Shown in pieces: positions 47,701 through 60,279 of a stretch of DNA of 64,000 bases (the stretch's first letter is position 1; each line of letters starts with the position of its first letter). This DNA comes from Mycteria americana. Taxonomy: Eukaryota > Chordata > Aves > Ciconiiformes > Ciconiidae. The position numbers and the translations under genes were made by a program. Below the pieces are notes generated by a model. That model had not been told where the DNA came from and did not search any database. It worked only from the letters and a program-made list of their open reading frames with translations. The stretch covers positions 76,427,635 through 76,491,634 of the forward strand of contig NC_134365.1 of NCBI RefSeq assembly GCF_035582795.1. The letters are read 5' to 3'.

Positions 47701-50230
47701 TTTACAATCTCCGATATACACTTTTATCTCAAAATGCCCTGTGAGGCAATTGTGTAAAGTACTTTATCAGGGATTGTTGTTGGTAATATTGCAAGATTTC
47801 ATGATGTAAAAAATACATCAATGTCATTTAAATTGAACAAAATGGTTCCCGTTTTTTTTTCCTGTAGAGCATTTTTAACCATCTTCTCAACAAATTTGTT
47901 CAATAAATACTGTATGAAACAAACATTTTGCACTTTGTCCCACAGATACAATTTGCCAACCTGATTGATTTCTTTCTCTACAACTAATCTGATTTCTTTA
48001 GGCTATGTATCTTCTCTTTTATTAAAGATGATGCAATCTTAGCTTTTTATCATACACACATTCACCACACTAAAAAGAGAGAAGATTCCGTGAACTAGCC
48101 TTGCAACCAAATAGAAAAACCTGACATAAATCTCATAAAGCTGATCCCAAAAGATAAATGGCACAATGAGACCAAAGTTATACAAATTCAGAAACTTATC
48201 CATGCAGAGTAATATGGGCCAGTGGATTTTTCTTCCCATGACAGATATAGAAAACAAGTAACTTCATTGTATCTATAACACCTTGTAAAACAAGCTCACA
48301 CTAATGTTGCACTCAACTCCCCCCAATCTTGCTGTCTCTGAACTGTGAGAACTCAGAAGCAGAACTACATTTTTTGCAGCCTTTCCCTGTTTTACTTCTT
48401 GCAGAATCTCACCGCTATGTTTTGAGTCCAACCAAAGTTACGCTTATTTACTTTTAAACGGTGTTCCTGGTAAGGCAACAACCTCAAACTCATCTCCCTG
48501 TCCTTTTACTAATTGCCCTTATGTCTTTGGGCAAACCTGTAATCCTTCCTTTGCTCAGCATCTGCAGTTATCTGCCTTGGCTGTGGACAATTTTGGAGTC
48601 TCTTTCCCATTCAAGAAGCCAGAAGCTTAGTACCACTGTAATACAAAGAACAATAATTGTTTTCAAATGTTGCAATAATATTCTCAAACAGCATTGAAGT
48701 GTTTTGTGTTTGTTGCTTCTCCCATACTGCAAAATCAAGCGAATTCAGTTTACACACTTTGGGATCTGCTCATCACGCTGTTCCTCTGGGGTTGAACTTC
48801 TTATCACTACCTGTGACCCCAGTTAAGGTCGAGTTTTCATTAGGCAAAGCCATACACAGCCAGTCCCAGGAGAATCGAGGCTCTGTTACTGCCAGGACTT
48901 TAAGCGCAACAGTAGGTGCCTATCCAGTGCCTTGGAGAGCCTTTCCATCATTTGACATCCCAGAATAAAGGTCTGCCCACACACAGATCCATCTCGGGCC
49001 ACATGCTTCTTTAACAAAGGGATAAAAGATGGCTTTTGCAAGCTGCCTGGAAAGTTAACAGCTCTAGTCTCTGGCAGGTCAAGGCAGGAGTGGATTCCAG
49101 CAGGGAACCGCAGCCCGTGTCCTGCCAGCAGCACAGCTCGGCTTGAGGGTGCTCCAGCTGGAACACCTCCACTCCATGTTCGTGGGGATGTGCAAGTTTC
49201 AAGGAACACAGCCTCATGTCCAGACCCCTCGTCGAGTTTTTAAGGCCAGCAGCAAACAAACAAACAGGAACCCAACTCGGCTCATTTATTTTAATTTGCA
49301 AATTGAATGAATTGAAGTTGGAAGGAGGACAAGGAGGCTGTGACTACACTGTATTATCAAGGCAGAACCCGTCTTTATAGCAAAATCAGTCTTCGAAGCC
49401 TAGATACTGGTCAACAGACAGGTGGGCAAATCTTTCAAACACAGAGGAAATCAAGCTAAGCTTACAACTGAGCCACAGTACCAGAGGGTCCAAAAAGACT
49501 AGTGCTGGCTAGTGTCAAACCACTGAGTCCACACCTCGGGCGGAGAAACCGCAGATGCCAATGAACATACTTTTGGAGCGTTTTAGGCTCCACTCTGTAA
49601 CTTGTAATTACATTACAGCTTTTTATTCAGAAGAGATTGCAAAGGAAAGAGGAAAAAAGAAAGGGTTGTGCTGGTGCTGGGACCTGTCCCTTTAGGAGTT
49701 AACAAGAACGTGAGGGGCTGAGCACGGAGGCAGCAGGGACAAGGGCACTGCACAATGGCACGGCCATTCCCTCACCGCGTCAGCTAGGGGATGAAGGTTA
49801 TCCGCATACCCTCGCTACACACAGCAAATCTGCCTCTGCTGCAGCACCTGCCGTTGATACCAATCTTTCTCCCGCTCCAGCTAATGGCAGCATTCCTAAA
49901 GAGGCAGGATCAGATCCGTGGTTTCCCATTCAAGCAGCAACAGGATGATTAATTTTGCCTGTCTGGAAAGAATGTATATAAACTTACAGCCACAAAAGCC
50001 TCAAGCTTTTACAATGAGGTACCAAATGAAGCTCACCTTTCCCTTTATTTATCCATACCTCACACATCACCTAGCCAAGCAGGCCAACTAAATTATTGAT
50101 GGTAGACCAAAGAGCCCATTTCTGGGAGGTGCAGAACCTTTGAAGTAGAAAAGAAGATGCTCAGCTCTCTTGTAGAATAGGAGCTTTGTGCAAAGATGCA
50201 AAATCCTCACGTGATGCTAACTTTTCATGC

Positions 50231-50300
50231 TTTGAGCAACACACAAACGAGCAGGAAATCAGCTAATTAGGCACGTTACTGTAATTGCTTATTTTATGAA
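50231..50300. repeat. Diverged direct repeat, copy 1
   Basis: The block 50249-50300 aligns without gaps to 50791-50842 with 45 of 52 bases identical, including an uninterrupted 19-base match at the 3' end. The similarity extends leftward through a shared TTTGAGCAA with a 3-base length difference. The copies lie about 540 bp apart in the large ITPR2 intron. Confidence 0.75.
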
Positions 50301-50769
50301 GTGGAGAGGGAGGTGTTCAGCACTTCTAGAAGATAATAGAGGCAAAATTGTACTGAGAAGTAAAAATAGCAATGGACTACCTACAGAAACGAACGCTGTT
50401 TTCGAACAACAGGAAAAGCAACAACAGAAAAATAATTCAATACCTAGCAGCAGGAAAAACAACAACGCCTCAGTATATTCTGTAAATGTAAAACTGGATA
50501 ACACTTGGGTTTATGAGGGGAGAGGGACCTCCCCTCATATACCCAAGCAGTGGCTGAACCTGTGCAAAGCACAATTCCAGCTCTATTTTAGTAACTCTGT
50601 ATCACCACTCAATAGCTCCGAGATCCTCTGTGAATTTGAGGCAGGCCTTGATGCAGAAAAAGGAATTTCTCTGGGACCTGCTGCACCTAAACCAAAGTCC
50701 TGAACTCCCCACAGGGCCTGCGTCCATGTGGAAGGACACAGAGAGCTGCATTCTCGCTCGCTCTTCTAT

Positions 50770-50842
50770 TTTGAGCAAAACAAAAAATGGGAGCAGTAAA
50801 TCATCTATTTAGGCATATTTCTTTAATTGCTTATTTTATGAA
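50770..50842. repeat. Diverged direct repeat, copy 2
   Basis: This is the partner of 50231-50300 in the same orientation. The 3' part TAATTGCTTATTTTATGAA is identical between copies, and differences concentrate in the middle. It could be an old local duplication or two copies of an unrecognised element. Confidence 0.75.
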
Positions 50843-53207
50843 AACCCAACTGCAGACAAAACCGATGTTGTATTTCCTAGGAAATTAGCCTGTCAGGAGA
50901 CCTCAGATCTTATTTAGCAGCTGGCTTTTGTGCTCTTGGTATTACTGCCATGATAAGTAATTACTCATAGTGTGACATGCATCATATCAGTCTTTTAAAA
51001 GTAATTACGAAAAAGTTGCATAGCTTAATGATATGTACATACGTCTCATCCTTGCAAGTTTTGCTTTGATAACATCTGCTAGTTTTTGGAGGAAGGCCAA
51101 TTTTAAAAAGTAAAATAAATCAGTCCTAACAATGGAAGCATTATTAGCTTCCCAAAAGTTATAAACTCCATGCCCCACTCCAGCAGAGCGCTTGTGTGCA
51201 TAAGTCCTGTAAGCATTTTCAAGTCGGTGAGTTGCCAGATCAGAAACTTCATGTTGAACTAGAATTTATGATAATGAAGAAGCCTTAAAAATACAGTTTA
51301 TTTATAGTGAGCCAGTTTAAGAACCACAGCTCACCGTCCCTGGCAGATTTAGCTGTAGCAGTTGAAGGGGTCACCCCTATCACCTGTGTGCCCTTTCTGC
51401 CTGCTGATATTATCCTACCTGTAAAGAGGCAACAGAATCAGTAGTGTGTTCTCTCCTCAACCAGTGCAGTTTAGACTGGCGTGACTTCAATGGCCGTCAA
51501 TTTTCACATTAGTACTCCGGGCTGCGAACTGCGGAAGCTCAAGAGCGAACAAACACATCGCTTGTCCTCCCCCCTCCGCTATTGTTGTGGTTAATTGCAA
51601 CAGAAGGGTACGGTGGACATCTGGGGGAAGAAACTTCTTAAATTGTCTAGGATGAATCACCAGAGTGCATGTGAAAAACACCCGGAGTGTCTTCCTGACA
51701 ACCACAAGGTCCCTTCTGCAGGATTCATGTTACTTTGGATTGACGTTTCTCTGGTTTAGGTCATTCTCTCTACCCATACTGTGTTTAGCAATCCTCGGAT
51801 GTAATAAGAATATCTATGGACTAGAGATAAAAATTAGCAGGGAAAACTTTTGCCTCCAAAATTCAAAAAGACGATAGATAACAGAATAGAAAAATCCTGG
51901 ATGTCAGAACTTTTTTTCTTTTCCGAAGAAGTTATATTTTAAGAGCCGAGGTCAACAGCCCTCTTAGTACATATTATTTTATTACATTCTTTGACAAAAA
52001 TCGACAGCAGTAAAGAACAGCTTGTTCCACAAACCCCGCTCTTCCTTGCCCGCCTGCTATCAGCATGCTCTTCCCTTTTCCTTATGGCACTTTTTCACCT
52101 AGCCTGTCTCTATTTCCTGTGGACCTGCCTCCTCTAGAGCCAGGGTTCCCCATGGTTTGCTCAGGGATGGCCACCGAATACATTGGACATCAGGCTGGGG
52201 GCGCACACCAGGATTTGGCATCGGTGAAATGACTTTACGTTCGCTAACCCTGGGACAACCTCTCACTGCCCCAAGGTGTGAAAGGACAGGCAGCCAGGCT
52301 CGCGACCCAGAGCTGTCGGGCTCTGCAGGCTCCGCTTGGCTCACGCTTCTGCTGTTTTGACAGTCAGCTACTTCTGCTGACGTTGGCTAAAATGAAAAAA
52401 ATGCCTTTGCAGGCCACACATGGGTGTGCCAGGGACTATACGCAAGCAACTCTGGCTCCAGGAGGCAGCTCGTCCCCTGTCCCTGCTGCTACGCTGGGCA
52501 CTCACAGGCACCTGCGGCGACTCTGGCCAGGACCTCGCAGCATCGCTGCTGAGACCCGAACCTGGGGAGCAGCTACGTGCCGCCACGGCTCACATCACAC
52601 CTCCGCTCACCAGGTGGGAACACGGCAAAACGCAGAGCAGCAAGGCAGCAGAGAGAAGGATGCCGAGGGAACAGGGCTTGCGCTGCCCAGCACACAGCAT
52701 GGGCAGAATGACAACTATTGTGAGGCTTCTCAGTGGCTCATTTGGCATTATTCCCAGTGCTGCTTTTGAATTTAATACCCACTTCTGGGTATCTAATAGA
52801 AAAAGAAGGCAAAAACATGAGGCTGGAGGTAGGAAGAAGAGAGACAACAGCACCAGCTCAAGGGAGCACTAAATTCAGGCCAATTTTCAAACTTCAGTAT
52901 TTAAAAAACAAAAAACAAAACAAAACAACTAGAATTTCTCAAAATGGGGAATGCATTTTTCCCCATGATATGGAAATGGCCGTAATATTTGGTAAATATT
53001 TCTTTTATTTAATAATTTAAAACAAAAAATAATGAAAAAAGCTGACACCTTCAAAATATTTAAAATGAAATAGTTAAAATATTTTGTCACATTACCAATA
53101 GCAGGTCATTGCTGTGACACAAAAGTGCTTTTAAAAGAACTGAATAAGAAAATCACTGTTCAGAATTTCAGGCTGGTGTTGCTCAACCTGTCTCTTCTAC
53201 TTTGTCC

Positions 53208-53266
53208 TTATAATGTTGATGGGAATTTTGCTTTTGATTTCAGTGGAAGTGCTGGGATCCTGAGTA
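53208..53266. mobile_element. MITE-like fragment
   Basis: The motif series GATGGGAATTTTGC, GATTTCAGTGGAAGTGC and TGGGATCCTGA follows the pattern of one end of the sauropsid palindromic MITE families (GATTTCAATGGGAG...GGATCAGG). Only one half is recognisable. Confidence 0.4.
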
Positions 53267-56200
53267 GCCTGAAGAGAGACTTAAGATTAGGAATTTGCCT
53301 TTCAGGAGGGATACATTTACAGATGAAACAAGATGTAAAGAAATACTTTTAAGATACTATCACGGTATAAAAGGCTCATGACTGCAATGGCAGAAGAGAA
53401 CCTTTAATTTCCCACCAAAGATTGCCTTGCTTTAGGGAGATGGTCTAATGCATGGCAGTATCCTTTACTCTTACGAACATAGCCTGGTTTTAGAGCAGTT
53501 TTCAGCTGATTGAGGAGTTATGTAATTGCACCAATTACATCCAATTACATAATTAGAGTAAATAAGTAATAATATAATTAGGTGCTGTAATTATGTAGTT
53601 ATGACAGGTAGCACTAATGCTGATAAAATCCATTATGAAACTTGCTAAGAACTGTGGACAGGGCACACGAGAACAAAACTTTTAGGGCTTCATTTGCTAA
53701 AGTCTTTCATTCTTCCAATGGGCAAAATAATTAATTTAATTACTATGCCAATAGCCTTTTATTTTTGCAAATGAATGGAGGCACAAATCATAGGCTAATT
53801 CATATCTCTCTGTTTTGCTGCAAAAAATTCAGTAACTAATCATCTACATTTTTTGCCTCCATTTATCTATTTGCAGCTACCAAAGCTTAGGTGAAATCTG
53901 CATGTACAAATTGCACCTCTGAAAAGAGAAGTCTAAAAATTTGGACGTTAACCTTCACTGTTCCAGTTATCGCATTAAACTGTCTCCTCTGACAAATGGT
54001 CACAAGGAACATTCAAAGACTGCTGTATCGATGTAATACAAGTTACGTGCATCTCTCTGGGTTTGCTAAGGATGGTATTTCTGGTCAAATGGGTCAGATA
54101 AGTTTTTTTCTGCAGGAATGAAAATTCAATAGGGGAATCATTCATGCAGGTTCTCAGTGCAAATGGAAGGCATGTAGCCAGCTTTTCAAAATTTCTGTCT
54201 TTTTGGATATTGTATAATACCTGTCTGACTTCATAAAAGAGGCCTGGATAACAAACAAATAATAAAACCTACTGCCCTGATTTAATATTCATTAATATTT
54301 CACCCGATAACTGATATAAGATAGTGTGCAAGGAGAATGGGCACCCCTGGAAGATCTGAAGTGCTTTATTCCCACCATCTCCATAAAGTAACTGTCTGAA
54401 AAGCTAGAGGTGTGTAAACGGTGTGTTGTTTCACAATACATTTTATGCTTGATGCTTTTTTCTAAAAAGAAGAAAAAAAAGAAGAAAAAATAATACCTTG
54501 CTTTATGAAAGCTGGATAGCTACTGATTACTTCTGTCACTGCTCAGAGCAGTATGCTAAGCACTGAAGCAAATACAGAGCTCCGGGGAAAATCAAAATCA
54601 CAGGGAACATTAGGAGTTTGCAGCCGATGTCCACAGTCCAGAGGAAGAAAGCAAAAGAAGTCCTCTGCCCCAAGGTCTTTTGAGGCCAGAGACATGCAAG
54701 ATAATGGGAATGCCTTGAAACAAGACACCCCTGGAACAGAAATACAAGTGAACTTGGAAACCTGCAAAAATATTGCCTTTGAGTGAGGGGTGTGTACAAC
54801 ATCACCTAGAAGTTTCTTTCCCCCTTTTGAACTGGAAAATTGGGAAAGTGAAGTTAGATGCGTAAATAATTCCCATCCCTCTTGGCACCCAGCCTTTCAA
54901 ATAATATTCCAAAACAAGAACACCATAGTATTCCTGCTTTTTTCCAGTTCAAACCAGATGCTTCACTGTTTGCTGGACAAATGATACATAAAAAAGACTG
55001 AGAGTCATAATATAGACAGTCATATTTTTGGGTCCTGATGGGTCTGGGCAATGGAGAAAAGAGACTATCACAAATTGTAGATGTTTTCCCTCATGCTTAG
55101 TTAATACTGATAAGCACTACAATGTTACTTTTTGCAATACTTTGCAAGACAGTACTAGACAAGTACAAATAATAATTGGTTCCTAACTACAGTTGTAGGG
55201 GTAGTGAGGATGATACTTGGAGCTAAACCCTACTTTCTATTAAAGAAGTTACTGCAGCATAGCCCAAAATTTTGACCTACGTGTATTTAAGGATGAATCT
55301 GAGCCTTGAAGATTGGATTTGGGTAGAAATTCTCTCTAAGTAATCCGGCTGTGAAAACACAGAATTTGGGTTTGATCCATTAAAGCTACAGAAGCAGCCA
55401 TAAAAGGCATACCTTATCATAATAAAAACTAGTAGAGCTAAGAGAGCTTTTCCAGGAGTATGTTTCATGGAGTTTTTTCAGTCATATTCTGTATCACCTG
55501 AAATGTAAAATCTCATTCCACCTTGTCCCCTTCAGAGAGGTCCTGAGACTGCCCTGTTCTTCCAACCACCCTACTTTTATAAATATTTGTCTCATTCCCA
55601 TCCACCGCCAGTGAGCCTCATTCAGCAATGAGTCAGTTCCGCTGGCAAGCCCCAGTTCCCTTGCGAAAGGTTAATTTGAAGTCTGCCTCTCTTGTGCCAG
55701 ATCCTAACCAGAACTTGGTCTCTTACCAGGGACTTGGTCACCTCTCCCAGCATCACAAGAATGGTCGCTCAGCTTTCAGTCCGTCACAAAGTCTGAATCA
55801 GCTTCTCTCTCTGTCTTCAGGACAAAAACCATACCTCAGGCTTAATTTCTGCATGGAATGCAGTACATCTCACGTGCTACATTCATTACTATCATGCTGT
55901 GCTTGAAACACACCAAACACATACGCTACATCAGCTCATTCGGCTGACAGCTGCAAAACTACCTCTGAGTGTTTTCCTTTTGACTCTTCTTTTGGTCATA
56001 AGCAAAGTTGTATCTCTAAATCTCTTCTTCCAGCTGAATATCATACTTCCAGAATACTCCACTCTTCCAGTCAGATTATTTTCTTTCATTTCTTAATATT
56101 CCTTGTACCATGTGGTAAACAGTAATCTCTCTGGCTCCAAGAGAAAGAGTCCCTTTTTGTTCACTTAAGCACTTCCAATTGCTTCTGCTGTGCAGCACTA

Positions 56201-56392
56201 GTATTTCTGCTGCACACCTTCCCTAGATTTTGTACTAGGGAATTTAAACTACACAAAGATACAATTTCTAATCCCACACCAGCTACTTGTAGTTTGTTCA
56301 AACATTTTTTTTCCTCTTTTTTTCCACTCACTCCTCCATTTCCTCACCCGTTCCATGGAAGCTTTATGCTTCCATATATACCTTACGCTTCC

Positions 56393-56422
56393 ATATATGG
56401 ACCTTACGCTAGGTCCATATAT
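56393..56422. repeat. Perfect 12-bp hairpin, 6-base loop
   Basis: Arms 56393-56404 (ATATATGGACCT) and 56411-56422 are perfect reverse complements with loop TACGCT. The motif CTTACGCT occurs just before it and again across the loop, so the local sequence has both direct and inverted repetition. Confidence 0.88.
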
Positions 56423-57180
56423 ACCTCTCCCATCATTCAGAACAACCATTAACTTTATATATAGCCACAGAAAAAACAAGCCTTCCTTCAGAGGTCTTAA
56501 TAATCCCAAAATCTGGATTACTACTAACCACTTAAACCACCAGCATTCTGCCACAGAGGAACAGGGCTTTGAGAAATCAGTTCAGTGCTTGAGGTCACAT
56601 GTGTTTTGGTGCTTTTCTGTTAATATTTTAGATATTCAAACAGGAGTTCCCACCATTAATGCAAACGTAAAATACTTTAGTGAATTACATCAGAAAAGTC
56701 AAACCACTGCTGCCACCGGATGAATACACTTACTATGAATATTAATGCATCTCTTGGAATGAAACATTAATACTTAACATACATACTTGCAAAGTTTAAA
56801 ATCATACAAACATTGCAGGGAGAGGAAGAGGAGTAGAGAAGGAATAGACAAATGAGACAAGCCTTAGAGTCTGGAGACATTACTGATTCCACGAATTAAA
56901 GTGCCTTTCTGAGATAACCTAAAATATTTTTATGTGTAAGAGGACAACTTGCCACTATGAATAATTTCCTGTAATGGAACAGAGGATACAAGCATTTGTT
57001 TTAGTTTTTCTATCTTGCCCATCATACTGCAGAAGTATAGATCCATTACTGCCTAACAGTATAAATGCCCTGAGCTGGGCAATGAGATTGACGGTTCAAC
57101 ATTTCCATGGACATAGGCTGTTCCTCTGTACCTGAGCACTGAATTCCCATCACTTGCCACACCACCTTCCCATGTAATAG

Positions 57181-57365
57181 TGTTATTATATATATATATA
57201 TAAAAAATAATAATATTAATAAATTATAACATATAATATATTACAATTGATAAATTATAATATATTATATATTATATAATATAATACCATAATAATGGTA
57301 TATTGGTAAATACCAATATGTTACAATAATAATATATATATATAATACCACTAAAAGTGGTAATA
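57181..57365. repeat. AT-rich microsatellite with serial hairpins
   Basis: This is an almost pure A+T block built of TA and TAA units. Three short hairpins carrying ACC/GGT arms follow each other: 57285-57300, 57300-57319 (9-bp arms, 2-base loop) and 57346-57362 (7-bp arms). Such sequence readily extrudes cruciforms and is likely to vary in length between individuals. Confidence 0.88.
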
Positions 57366-58673
57366 GCACTTACAAAAGCTCCATTTCATTGCAGCATTCA
57401 AGCATGCACTCCTGTCTAAACACGAGCCGTTCCACTAATGCGAGTTCTTGAAGGTAAGCTCTGCATAAGCCTGCGCAGTGGGTGGGAGTCATCTCCTCTA
57501 ACTTTAGCCAGCTCCCAATTAGGCATCTTGTCTAAACTAATCATTTAGGTTCTCAATGGAGTGAGAAAAGCAATGCCAGGGTGAGTCACCTCAGCTATCC
57601 TAGACACCTGTCTTAAGGCAGGATAAATAACCCAGCTTTCTGCACTGACAGGGCAGGGAGCTGGGATCGATTTAAACCAGGTGCCTACGCGAAGACAGCT
57701 GAAGTTAAAGGAGAAGAGTCTTCCCCTTGGCTAAACTGAGGACTAAAAGGGCACCCAGCACTTCACTAGTGAGGTTGGGTAGTATGTATCATCAAAGGCT
57801 CTATGAAGGATAACAGAGCAGATACTCTCAATAAGAAATGTGGCTCCAGAAATGCATGAACAGCAAAGCCTGATGCACATTTGGTTACACCCTCCTCTGG
57901 GATTCAGACATATGCCAGCTCTGCAACCACAGACCCCGGCACAGGCCCTGAGCAGTGCAATACCTGCCAGGAAGTCCACAGGAAGAAAATGCTGCACCAG
58001 AATATCCCAGCAGGCAGGAACAATTCCTCAAAAATGAAGCCCCAAGCCGGGCAGCCTTGATAATCCATCCCTCTCTCTCACCAGAACGAATCCTCTTTGG
58101 AATGAAGGCTGGAATGAAATGTAATCGACCATCTCTCTGCTCCAGTGTCACCAAATTTCCCTCTCTGAATCCAAGTCATACTCTCACTGCTTCACGAGGC
58201 AGTTTCTGTAGCTCTTCAAATCCCTGCAGCAGCTCTTCTTGGTCTTTTCAATAGATTGTTCAGAGCAGTCATAGGAGAAAAGCACTAGCCCTCGACACTG
58301 ACCCTGCGTTTCACTGTTCAGCAGGAGACGTTATTTTTCTGGACAGCAGCCCAGAGGTACTGGACAAAGCCGGAGCAGCAGCAGATGTTATGATGCATGC
58401 TCTTCTGCCCCTGGTTTGGCTAATGAGGCAGCAGAACCCACAGAGCATGAGAGCACTAACGCCAAACCGGAGACTGTGGCCTGTGCCTTCATCTTTTTCA
58501 TTATGTTTAAGACTGGGCTTTGTTGCAGACTGTCTAAGACACGTGAAAAGATCTTTAAAAATACAGATCGATGCCTCCTATTGTTCAGAGAGAGGGATAA
58601 AGAAAGATATTCTCTGCTCTAGCTGCAAGGAGCATCTCTCAGTTGCATAAAGCACGTGCCCAAATTGACTTAC

Positions 58674-58834
58674 CACAATCATTTGCGCCACATAGCTCTC
58701 CGGGCCAGTGTATTCAGTTGGATCTTTAACTTTGACAAGAACTATAAAGTACAAATAATGCCACATGTTGTGTTCTGACTTTATATGCTCCTCAAACGAA
58801 ACGGTCTTGTTATCAAATTTGTCTCTCTCCAGTC
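58674..58834 (-). CDS. ITPR2: IP3 receptor type 2, linker-domain exon
   Basis: This exon encodes (G)[16 protein letters not shown] through [20 protein letters not shown] to [12 protein letters not shown]. It is the linker domain that folds against the cytosolic armadillo region just below the channel gate. The two histidines in EEHIKSEH (H-x4-H) complete the zinc-binding site begun by CFIC in the preceding exon, and the Cys-to-His spacing of 17 residues agrees with the structure known for IP3 receptor 1. The acceptor is CAG with the exon starting at 58834 (phase 1, the Gly codon split G|GA), and the donor is GTAAGT at 58668-58673 (phase 0). The exon is 161 bp, i.e. two bases plus 53 codons, with no interruptions. 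Confidence 0.97.
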
Positions 58835-59075
58835 CTGCAAAAAGACATGAACATAATGCAAAAAAATAAACTTCAACATAAAAATACCCAAATCTGTTAA
58901 ATATGTTAGAGAAAGGAACCCAACTTCATTTAAAGGATCATAAATTTGAAGGATCTTAATTTAAAAACTATAACCGCATACAGTAACTGCCAGGCAAGAA
59001 ATACCAGGCCAGAAGGCATTCCTGACAGAATTCTTTCAGTGCAGTGTTTGTTCTCTTTTTTGATATTTCCTCTTA

Positions 59076-59165
59076 ATAACAATAACAATGTTATAAATAT
59101 GTTACAGTTTTACAGTGCCTTCTATGCTGAGGGCTATAAAGTGCTTTACAAGTGTTGGCTCTGAT
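59076..59165 (-). mobile_element. L2/MIR-type 3' tail relic
   Basis: The sequence ACAATAACAATG...TATAAAGTGCTTTACAAGTG matches the antisense of the common AAAGCGCTTTACAAA-type tail of ancient amniote L2/MIR-like retroelements. Orientation is inferred from that. It is short and diverged. Confidence 0.45.
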
Positions 59166-59207
59166 TCTTTCTAAACGTATACCGGTAAGCACACAGCGTG
59201 CAATCTA

Positions 59208-59305
59208 GGTCCTGATCTTGCAAAGATTTATGCACACGTTTAGCATCAAGCATGTGAATAGTCCCACTTAAGCTGCAGTGGGATTGTTTGTGTGCTTAAA
59301 CCTGG
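59208..59305. mobile_element. Fossil palindromic MITE (GGTCCTGATCTTGCAAAG type)
   Basis: The left half reads GGTCCTGATCTTGCAAAG, then TTATGCACACG, AGCATCAAGCATGTGAATAG and TCCCAC. An inverted partial copy follows (GTGGGATTGTTTGTGTGCTTAAA). I recognise this order from a palindromic element abundant in turtles and crocodilians. The left half is well kept and the right half is shortened and degraded. Confidence 0.7.
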
Positions 59306-60113
59306 CAGTGAGGGTGACTCTCTGCAGCTTTGTAGTCACACAGTCTTTACAGAGCTGTAGTTCATAAGACATTTTTATTTTTTTCATGTAACGTGTCAAA
59401 TCTCTGAAGAATAATACCACAGTGAGGAAGGAAAGGATTCACAAATGTTTGCCTCAGTGTTACAGCTTTCCTCCCTGGATCTCTTGTGGAGCCTTCCACA
59501 GACACTAAAGCGGTTGTGCTCTGCTCTAACGTTCATCCCTGTCAGTACAACCATGGAAACAACACCCAGCCTACAAAAAAGAAGGTATTTCTAAAGTCCC
59601 CTAGGGGAGTGAAGGTCTGCCCCTCTTTGTGAGTGCACCTCAAAATAAGCGCGACTTATCCGTGGGTTTTGTGGGGACGATTTTCATTTAATTCTTTTGT
59701 TCCCTGTTTCACATCACCTTCTGAAACAGGCGGATTTTGCCGTTGTTACCCTTCTGGAATGCACTGTCCTGTGAAATAGCAGGCTGTACTTTCATCTGCA
59801 TCACGCTTTGTGAAATAAAGTCAGCAGCTGCACCATCTCCATTAGTGGTGATGATGCGAGTGTGAGACATGGCTCTTCTCCCTCAGATCCTGGGTGGAGA
59901 CTGTGAAGCCACCTCTCAGCAAAGCTAGCTTTTGACTCCTAAACCAAATCTTTTTCCTACTGAGAGGGAATACATTTGGAACCAAACTCTGACATTTTTA
60001 CAGACTTTCCTTGTAGAAGATAACCGCCCCTTAGGTTCGCACTTTATTTATTGAGGAGTAGTTCATTTTACTCCTTTCCCCACCAAATGTCTCAATAGCT
60101 CAGTAACACCTAC

Positions 60114-60279
60114 CACAGATGAAACAGGTTGTCTTTAGTATTTCCTCCTTTTTCTGCTTTTCACTCCTGAGATCAGCAAATGTGTCAATGATGACTCCAA
60201 AGATTAGGTTTAGAACAATAATTATGACAATGAAGTAAAACAGAAGATCATAAACAACTCGCGCAGCAAACAAGGGCTC
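60114..60279 (-). CDS. ITPR2: IP3 receptor type 2, TM6 and gate exon
   Basis: This exon encodes [20 protein letters not shown] through [20 protein letters not shown] to [15 protein letters not shown] plus the first base of a Gly codon. It carries the pore-lining helix TM6, the hydrophobic gate within [15 protein letters not shown], and the start of the linker domain with the zinc-binding CFIC pair. The channel releases calcium from the endoplasmic reticulum when IP3 and calcium bind. The acceptor is TTTCAG with the exon starting at 60279 (phase 0), and the donor is GTAGGT at 60108-60113 (phase 1). The length is 166 bp. The sequence is almost invariant in this family, and nothing is missing. 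Confidence 0.98.

Larger units (their letters stand above)
37104..58673 (-). other. ITPR2: ITPR2 large intron (21.6 kb)
   Basis: This intron lies between the linker-domain exon and the coiled-coil exon. The flanking exons join in frame with no missing residues, so no canonical exon is hidden inside. Contents noted: a CpG-dense patch at about 41800-41960 next to a perfect minus-strand donor motif at 41987-41992, an A23 run at 41709-41731, conserved-looking A+T-rich blocks at about 43640-43960, 47400-47600 and 53500-53900, a diverged direct repeat (50231-50300 and 50770-50842), a MITE-like fragment at about 53208-53266, a perfect hairpin at 56393-56422 and an AT-repeat block at 57181-57365. I see no protein-coding gene nested within it. 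Confidence 0.85.
58835..60113 (-). other. ITPR2: ITPR2 intron (1,279 bp)
   Basis: The intron is bounded by donor GTAGGT (60108-60113, minus strand) and acceptor TTGCAG (58835-58840). It holds two ancient repeats back to back: an L2/MIR-type tail at about 59076-59165 and a palindromic MITE relic at about 59208-59305. No exon is evident. Confidence 0.9.
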
